From the NCBI GenBank assembly GCA_000432515.1, contig HF995984.1, positions 1-11,122 of the forward strand: DNA of 11,122 nucleotides, read 5' to 3'. A program made the translations under genes and the position numbers. Shown here in pieces: positions 7,721-11,122 of this stretch; position 1 is the stretch's first letter; each line of letters starts with the position of its first letter. Source of the stretch: Bacteroides sp. CAG:545 (GTDB lineage Bacteria; Bacteroidota; Bacteroidia; Bacteroidales; UBA932). The notes beneath the pieces are model-generated. The model was given only the letters and a program-made list of their open reading frames with translations, had not been told where the DNA came from and did no database searches.

Positions 7721-7960
7721 TTACATTCTGTCATAGACAAAATCATAGAGGGCGCCGAATGTCTGGATCTTAGACACTTCTGAACCCTGGATCTTGATAC
7801 CGAAGTTGGACTCGATCAGAGCAACCAGGTCCACGAGGCTCAAGCTGTCAAGCTCAAGTGTATCCTTGATAGGAGCGTCAGGTGTAATGACAGACTCATC
7901 CACTTCAAATTCCTCTGCGAGCGCAGAATTGATTTTTTCGATTAATTCCTGTTTTTCCAT
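7721..7960 (-). CDS. Acyl carrier protein
   Basis: A 79-residue acidic, four-helix carrier protein. Residues 37-42 (LDSLSL) hold the phosphopantetheine site, Ser39, within the DSL motif. Length and charge match type II ACPs. It should tether the growing chain while ketosynthase, reductase and dehydratase act on it, and it needs a phosphopantetheinyl transferase that is not in this window. It lies 31 bases after the ketosynthase and 13 before the dehydratase. As it is embedded in a dedicated operon, it is probably a cluster-specific paralogue rather than the housekeeping AcpP. Confidence 0.93.
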   Translation of the reverse strand: MEKQELIEKINSALAEEFEVDESVITPDAPIKDTLELDSLSLVDLVALIESNFGIKIQGSEVSKIQTFGALYDFVYDRM

Positions 7961-7991
7961 TTCTAAAATATGTTTATTCGATTATTACTAC

Positions 7992-9215
7992 CTACAGATT
8001 ACGCACAATCAATGTCGAATTGGTTCCGCCGAAGCCGAACGAGTTGGACAAGAATGTGTCGAAATGCTTTTCAATCCTCGTAGCAGGAATCAGCAGTTTT
8101 GCTGAATCCTCATCCGGATTTTCGAAATTGAGGTTGGCAGCGATAAAGTCATTCTTCATCATCAGGATTGAATAGATGACCTCACTGGCACCAGCCATCC
8201 ACATCTCGTGGCCAGTCTGCGACTTGGTACTGGTAACCTCCACCTTCTGGTCGCCGAAGACATTGAAAATAGCCTTTGCCTCATTGGTATCACCAACGTG
8301 AGTAGATGTAGCATGAGCATTGATATATCCGATTTCAGCCTTGTTGATGCCGGCGCGACGGATTGCCATCTCGAGCGAACGGCTCGGGCCCTCCACGTTC
8401 GGAGATGAAATGTGGTCACCGTTGCCTGAGAAGCCGTATCCGAGAACCTCAGCGATGATAGGAGCACCTCTGCGTACAGCAGACTCATAACTCTCAATGA
8501 TGACTGTCGCTGCACCGCCACCCGGCACCAGACCGTCACGGTCACGGTCGAACGGACGGCATGCCTTTTCCGGCTCGCTCTCTCTTGTAGAGAATGCTGA
8601 AATACCGTCGAAAGAACCTACTGACCAAGGATTTACCTCCTGGGCACCACCGCAGACAACCATATCCTGAAGACCGTTCTGAATAAGCAGGGCACCAAGA
8701 CCGATAGCATGTGAACCGCTGGCACAAGCTCCTGAAACTGTGAGGTTTATACCTTTCAGTTTGAAAAGGCAGCCGAGGTTCATGGTGACAGTACTGTTCA
8801 TTGACTGGAAGATAGCACCAGAGCCGCAGAGAGTCGTGTCCTTCTTCTCACGCATAGTATCAACAGCATTGACAACAGGCACTGTAGAACTGTCATTTCC
8901 ATAAAGGAGGCCCACCTCGTGCGAATTCAGGTAATCCTGGTCGATTCCCGCATTGCGCAAAGCATCTCTTGTCGCGCAGTAAGCATATTTTGCCTGCTCC
9001 GGCATAAACACTCTCTGAGAACGGGAGAGTTCTTTTCTCAAATCCGGTTCCACAAGTTTTGCGGTCAATGCAGAACGGAATCCCATCGCCTTGCGTTCCG
9101 GGTCGAATATGATGCCTGACTTGCCGTTGTACAACGCATCACGCACTTCATCCAATGTACTGCCGAGACAGGAATATATTCCCATTCCGGTAATTACTAC
9201 TCTATGTTGTTCCAT
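7992..9215 (-). CDS. Beta-ketoacyl-ACP synthase, FabF-type condensing enzyme
   Basis: A 407-residue type II ketosynthase that extends acyl chains by decarboxylative condensation with malonyl-ACP. The full catalytic set is visible: C164 in SGACASGSHA, H301 in NAHATSTHVGDT, K331 and H336 in STKSQTGHEMWMAGA, and the C-terminal NSFGFGGTNS. The GHEMWMAGASE segment differs from GHLxGAAGA of housekeeping FabF and is closer to the ketosynthases of aryl polyene/flexirubin-type clusters, as I recall them. All catalytic residues are present, so it is not a chain-length-factor decoy. ATG 9215 is preferred over the TTG two codons upstream. It follows the acyltransferase by 41 bases and is the only condensing enzyme in the window. 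Confidence 0.92.
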   Translation of the reverse strand: MEQHRVVITGMGIYSCLGSTLDEVRDALYNGKSGIIFDPERKAMGFRSALTAKLVEPDLRKELSRSQRVFMPEQAKYAYCATRDALRNAGIDQDYLNSHEVGLLYGNDSSTVPVVNAVDTMREKKDTTLCGSGAIFQSMNSTVTMNLGCLFKLKGINLTVSGACASGSHAIGLGALLIQNGLQDMVVCGGAQEVNPWSVGSFDGISAFSTRESEPEKACRPFDRDRDGLVPGGGAATVIIESYESAVRRGAPIIAEVLGYGFSGNGDHISSPNVEGPSRSLEMAIRRAGINKAEIGYINAHATSTHVGDTNEAKAIFNVFGDQKVEVTSTKSQTGHEMWMAGASEVIYSILMMKNDFIAANLNFENPDEDSAKLLIPATRIEKHFDTFLSNSFGFGGTNSTLIVRNL

Positions 9216-9256
9216 TTTCAAATAATTATCTTGTTATGTAATATTCTTATAATGAA

Positions 9257-10609
9257 CTACTTGCCCAATATATTATCAATCCGGGAGAAGAGTTTTCTCC
9301 TGTCTGAACGCAGACGCTCCAAAAGTCCGGATTTTTCTCCGTTCAATGCCTTGATATCCCTGATCAGCTCACTCACCCATCCGGCATAAGCCCATTCGAA
9401 AAGGCAGAGCGCAGGGAACAGCGCCACATAGACAATTCCGGCCAGAAGACTCGCCTTCATCCAAGTAATGATGAACGTGATGAGTCCGAAAACCGGAAAG
9501 ATGAACAATGCGTTGAGTGCGATGAGGAAGGTTCCGGAGAACATCTTGTCCTCAGCCCTGTCAGCAAAATATTTAGGTATGAACCACGCGGGAAGCGCCG
9601 GCCACAATGCGAACACTGCCAACGGGGCAAGAATAATCAGGACAGCCACCTGCACGAGCATATCCACAAGAGAAGGAGTCTTGTCCAGTTCCTTCTCGGA
9701 GAGTCCGCTCTTCTTCAAGTCTGCGCCGAAGGTCAATGTTTCTGCATAAAGATCATTGACAGCAGCCTCGTCAGATGCCTTGGCCGCGTCCAGCGCAGCT
9801 ACGAGCTTTCTGTCGGACTCGAGTTTCTGCGGGAGCAATGCCGGATCCAAGTTCTGTGTCAATGCGAATTTCTCTCCATAGGAACTCTGTCTGATTAAGT
9901 CGATGGCATCGTAGTTCTCCACGTCATCGATACTCAGCATCATCCCCTTGATCTGCTCACGTACAAGGGCATTGACCTGCCTCTGCGCAGTCCTCGGCTT
10001 AGTCTTGTATAATTCGTAAAACGGCTTCAGAGATATCGGAGTGCCGTATTTTATCAATGTCTCGGTACGCAGCCATCTATATTCGGAATAGTGGTTGCAA
10101 CTCGGCAGGATGAAGATTTCCTTCTCAAAGCCGCTCATCTCAGCAGCATCGAATGCCATCTTGGTATATCCGTAAGAGAAAGTTCCGAGCCAATGTTTGT
10201 CCTGATGTCCGGCTTCAGGGAAAATCACGACTGTATTACCGTCGAGAAGTGATTTTTCGGAATCACGGAACGTGGCGCCGTTGTTTTCCAATGCCTTTTC
10301 ACCTTCCCAGTTCAGCCTGAAAGCCGGCAACAACCCTATGGAACGAAGGAATTTATCAGCGATTGGACTCAGAGCGAAGACATCCGCCCTGACTATCAGG
10401 TGCACCAGCCTGTCTCTGATGGACAGCAAAACACCCAAAGCGTCATTCATCGCGTTCTGGTGATCTGACACGACAAGAAGCGGAGTTCCATCCTCTGGAA
10501 CATTCTCGGTATTCAGATAATATACTTTTTTGTAGTAGATTTTTTCTGTCAAAAATCTAACATACGCCTTAAACCAACGGTACAATACCGGCATATTGGC
10601 CTTTGCCAT
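9257..10609 (-). CDS. PlsC-like lysophospholipid/glycerol acyltransferase with C-terminal membrane domain
   Basis: A 450-residue protein. Residues about 40-200 are the PlsC-type acyltransferase domain: SDHQNAMND holds the catalytic His50 and Asp56 (HX5D spacing, common in Bacteroidota members instead of HX4D). FPEAG at 130-134 matches the phosphate-binding motif III, with the usual Gly replaced by Ala. Residues about 205-310 are a charged, mostly helical linker, and about 315-408 contain three hydrophobic membrane segments. Length exceeds simple PlsC (about 240) but fits the larger Bacteroidota group. ATG 10609 is chosen; an in-frame TTG lies two codons upstream. It is the first gene of the operon, so it may attach the ACP-bound product to a lipid head group, but an ordinary membrane phospholipid role is equally possible. 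Confidence 0.8.
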   Translation of the reverse strand: MAKANMPVLYRWFKAYVRFLTEKIYYKKVYYLNTENVPEDGTPLLVVSDHQNAMNDALGVLLSIRDRLVHLIVRADVFALSPIADKFLRSIGLLPAFRLNWEGEKALENNGATFRDSEKSLLDGNTVVIFPEAGHQDKHWLGTFSYGYTKMAFDAAEMSGFEKEIFILPSCNHYSEYRWLRTETLIKYGTPISLKPFYELYKTKPRTAQRQVNALVREQIKGMMLSIDDVENYDAIDLIRQSSYGEKFALTQNLDPALLPQKLESDRKLVAALDAAKASDEAAVNDLYAETLTFGADLKKSGLSEKELDKTPSLVDMLVQVAVLIILAPLAVFALWPALPAWFIPKYFADRAEDKMFSGTFLIALNALFIFPVFGLITFIITWMKASLLAGIVYVALFPALCLFEWAYAGWVSELIRDIKALNGEKSGLLERLRSDRRKLFSRIDNILGK

Positions 10610-10627
10610 AAACAATAAAGTTTCTAT

Positions 10628-10641
10628 CCCGACAATTCGGG
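10628..10641 (-). other. Small hairpin in the operon leader
   Basis: CCCGA (10628-10632) pairs with TCGGG (10637-10641) around a four-base loop, about 20 bases before the acyltransferase start. No T-run follows on the minus strand, so it is not a terminator. It could affect translation initiation; nothing more can be said. Confidence 0.35.
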
Positions 10642-10698
10642 GAGGTTTTAGTCTGTAAGCGTGAATAACATCTGCCGCTTACTTGCACGCATATTTTG

Positions 10699-10706
10699 CA
10701 AATATA
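10699..10706 (-). promoter_or_regulatory. Bacteroides-type -7 promoter box for the lipid operon
   Basis: The minus strand reads TATATTTG, a perfect match to TAnnTTTG, followed by C as in many Bacteroidales promoters. Transcription would start near 10692, giving a leader of about 83 bases before the acyltransferase ATG at 10609. No good -33 TTTG sits at the usual 19-21 base spacing; a TTG is present 14 bases upstream, which is too close. The box overlaps a 6-3-6 inverted repeat (10691-10705), a possible protein-binding site. Confidence 0.55.
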
Positions 10707-10752
10707 GGTAATTTTTTTGACAATATGGCCCATTTTGAATCTTGGCAGCGGC

Positions 10753-10783
10753 TCCGCATCATGGCGGCTGTGGTGAATGCGGA
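10753..10783. repeat. Inverted repeat upstream of the operon promoter
   Basis: TCCGCAT (10753-10759) and ATGCGGA (10777-10783) form a 7-base inverted repeat with a 17-base spacer, between the tRNA terminator and the operon promoter. It could be an operator for a dimeric regulator or incidental; there is no further support. Confidence 0.25.
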
Positions 10784-10810
10784 TAAAGAGTTTACCATCT
10801 GGGACAAAAC

Positions 10811-10845
10811 AAAAAAACAGACTCACCGTAATAGTGAATCTGTTT
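10811..10845 (-). terminator. Intrinsic terminator immediately after tRNA-Ala
   Basis: On the minus strand, bases 10845-10834 pair with 10826-10815 to give a 12-bp stem (AAACAGATTCAC with GTGAGTCTGTTT, one G.U pair) and a 7-base loop. A T-run continues through 10811, then G and four more T (10809-10806). The stem starts nine bases after the tRNA-Ala 3' end. This is a textbook rho-independent terminator and indicates that the 16S-tRNA transcript ends here. Confidence 0.9.
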
Positions 10846-10854
10846 CTGAATTTG

Positions 10855-10928
10855 TGGAGATAGACGGAGTCGAACCGACGACCCTCTGCTTGCAAAGCAG
10901 ATGCTCTAGCCAACTGAGCTATATCCCC
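10855..10928 (-). tRNA. tRNA-Ala (anticodon TGC)
   Basis: A 74-base cloverleaf. The acceptor stem GGGGATA pairs with TATCTCC (one G.U pair), with discriminator A. The anticodon stem TCTGC/GCAGA encloses TTTGCAA with anticodon TGC. The T-arm has TTCGACT with one mismatched pair in its stem. CCA is not encoded. It lies 15 bases after tRNA-Ile in the usual Ile-Ala order of bacterial rRNA spacers. Normally 23S rRNA would follow; here a terminator follows instead. Confidence 0.96.
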
Positions 10929-10943
10929 ATTGCTATTAAGCGG

Positions 10944-11017
10944 TAGACCTGAGCAGATTTGAACTGCTGACCCCTACATTATCAGTGTAGTGCTCTAACC
11001 AACTGAGCTACAGGTCT
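10944..11017 (-). tRNA. tRNA-Ile (anticodon GAT)
   Basis: A 74-base cloverleaf. AGACCTG pairs with CAGGTCT, with discriminator A. The anticodon stem CTACA/TGTAG encloses CTGATAA with anticodon GAT. The T-loop is TTCAAAT between GCAG-type stems. CCA is not encoded. It begins about 83 bases after the 16S 3' end, as the first tRNA of a standard ribosomal spacer. Confidence 0.97.
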
Positions 11018-11100
11018 ATATGAATAATGAAAGATTAAGCACAGGAATTTTTCAAGAATTCCTTGCACTCCAACCGCGAGCTCGTGTCGGATCTCACTCC
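11018..11100 (-). other. Short 16S-to-tRNA-Ile internal transcribed spacer
   Basis: An 83-base spacer between the 16S 3' end and tRNA-Ile. It contains an inverted repeat AGGAATT (11043-11049) / AATTCCT (11057-11063) and the palindrome CGAGCTCG (11077-11084). These probably fold in the pre-rRNA; the partner of the 16S processing stem would lie beyond the window. No coding sequence. Confidence 0.6.
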
Positions 11101-11122
11101 AAAAAGGAGGTGTTCCAGCCAC
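11101..11122 (-). rRNA. rrs: 16S ribosomal RNA, extreme 3' end (truncated by window edge)
   Basis: The minus strand from the window edge reads GTGGCTGGAACACCTCCTTT, the conserved end of 16S rRNA including the anti-Shine-Dalgarno CCTCC. The GGAACACC form, rather than GGATCACC, is usual in Bacteroidota. Only the last 20 or so bases are inside the window. The exact mature 3' end is uncertain by a few bases. Confidence 0.93.

Noticed and set aside
10616..10854. Hidden 23S rRNA fragment downstream of tRNA-Ala
   Set aside because: I compared the minus strand with the remembered conserved 23S 5' region and saw no resemblance; the terminator and promoter fill the gap.
10569..10913. 114-residue minus-strand open frame running through tRNA-Ala, terminator and promoter
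   Set aside because: It passes through a clear tRNA and terminator and ends inside the acyltransferase in another frame; chance open frame.
1..11122. CRISPR array, insertion sequence or phage genes
   Set aside because: No regularly spaced repeats, no transposase or integrase frames and no terminal inverted repeats with target duplication are visible.

Overview
The window looks like Bacteroidota DNA, most likely Bacteroidales. The 16S 3' end reads GGAACACCTCC (minus strand), the form usual in that phylum. There is a perfect TAnnTTTG box (Bacteroides-type -7) upstream of the main operon. Start codons follow A/T-rich leaders rather than strong Shine-Dalgarno sites, and the proteins resemble Bacteroidales families. 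I cannot place it to genus.

Layout from left to right: (1) 1-281 is a gene-free leader. (2) 282-1238 (+) is an AraC-family regulator, the only plus-strand gene. (3) 1228-10609 (-) is a tightly packed nine-gene operon. In transcription order it encodes a membrane-anchored PlsC-like acyltransferase, a FabF-type ketosynthase, an acyl carrier protein, a hotdog-fold dehydratase, a 4HBT-type thioesterase, a 12-TM MMPL/RND exporter, a CrtI/retinol-saturase-like FAD oxidoreductase, a FabG-type ketoreductase and a LolA-like periplasmic lipid carrier. The only sizeable gap, 7107-7260, carries a G-rich block able to form a G-quadruplex and several small hairpins. (4) 10616-10854 is an intergenic region with the operon promoter and an intrinsic terminator. 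(5) 10855-11122 (-) is the 3' end of a 16S rRNA gene followed by tRNA-Ile(GAT) and tRNA-Ala(TGC), then the terminator; no 23S rRNA follows.

Together the operon reads as one turn of a discrete type II fatty-acid/polyketide cycle (KS, ACP, KR, DH), plus release (thioesterase), redox tailoring (FAD enzyme), transfer to a lipid (acyltransferase) and export across the envelope (MMPL pump plus LolA carrier). This gene set is characteristic of aryl polyene/flexirubin-type lipid pigment clusters. However, the window has no ammonia-lyase, no AMP-ligase, no second KS/chain-length factor, no dialkylresorcinol synthase and no phosphopantetheinyl transferase. The product is therefore inferred only at class level, and the initiation genes must lie elsewhere or be absent. 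The second notable point is the apparent 16S-tRNA-tRNA unit that ends in a terminator without 23S.
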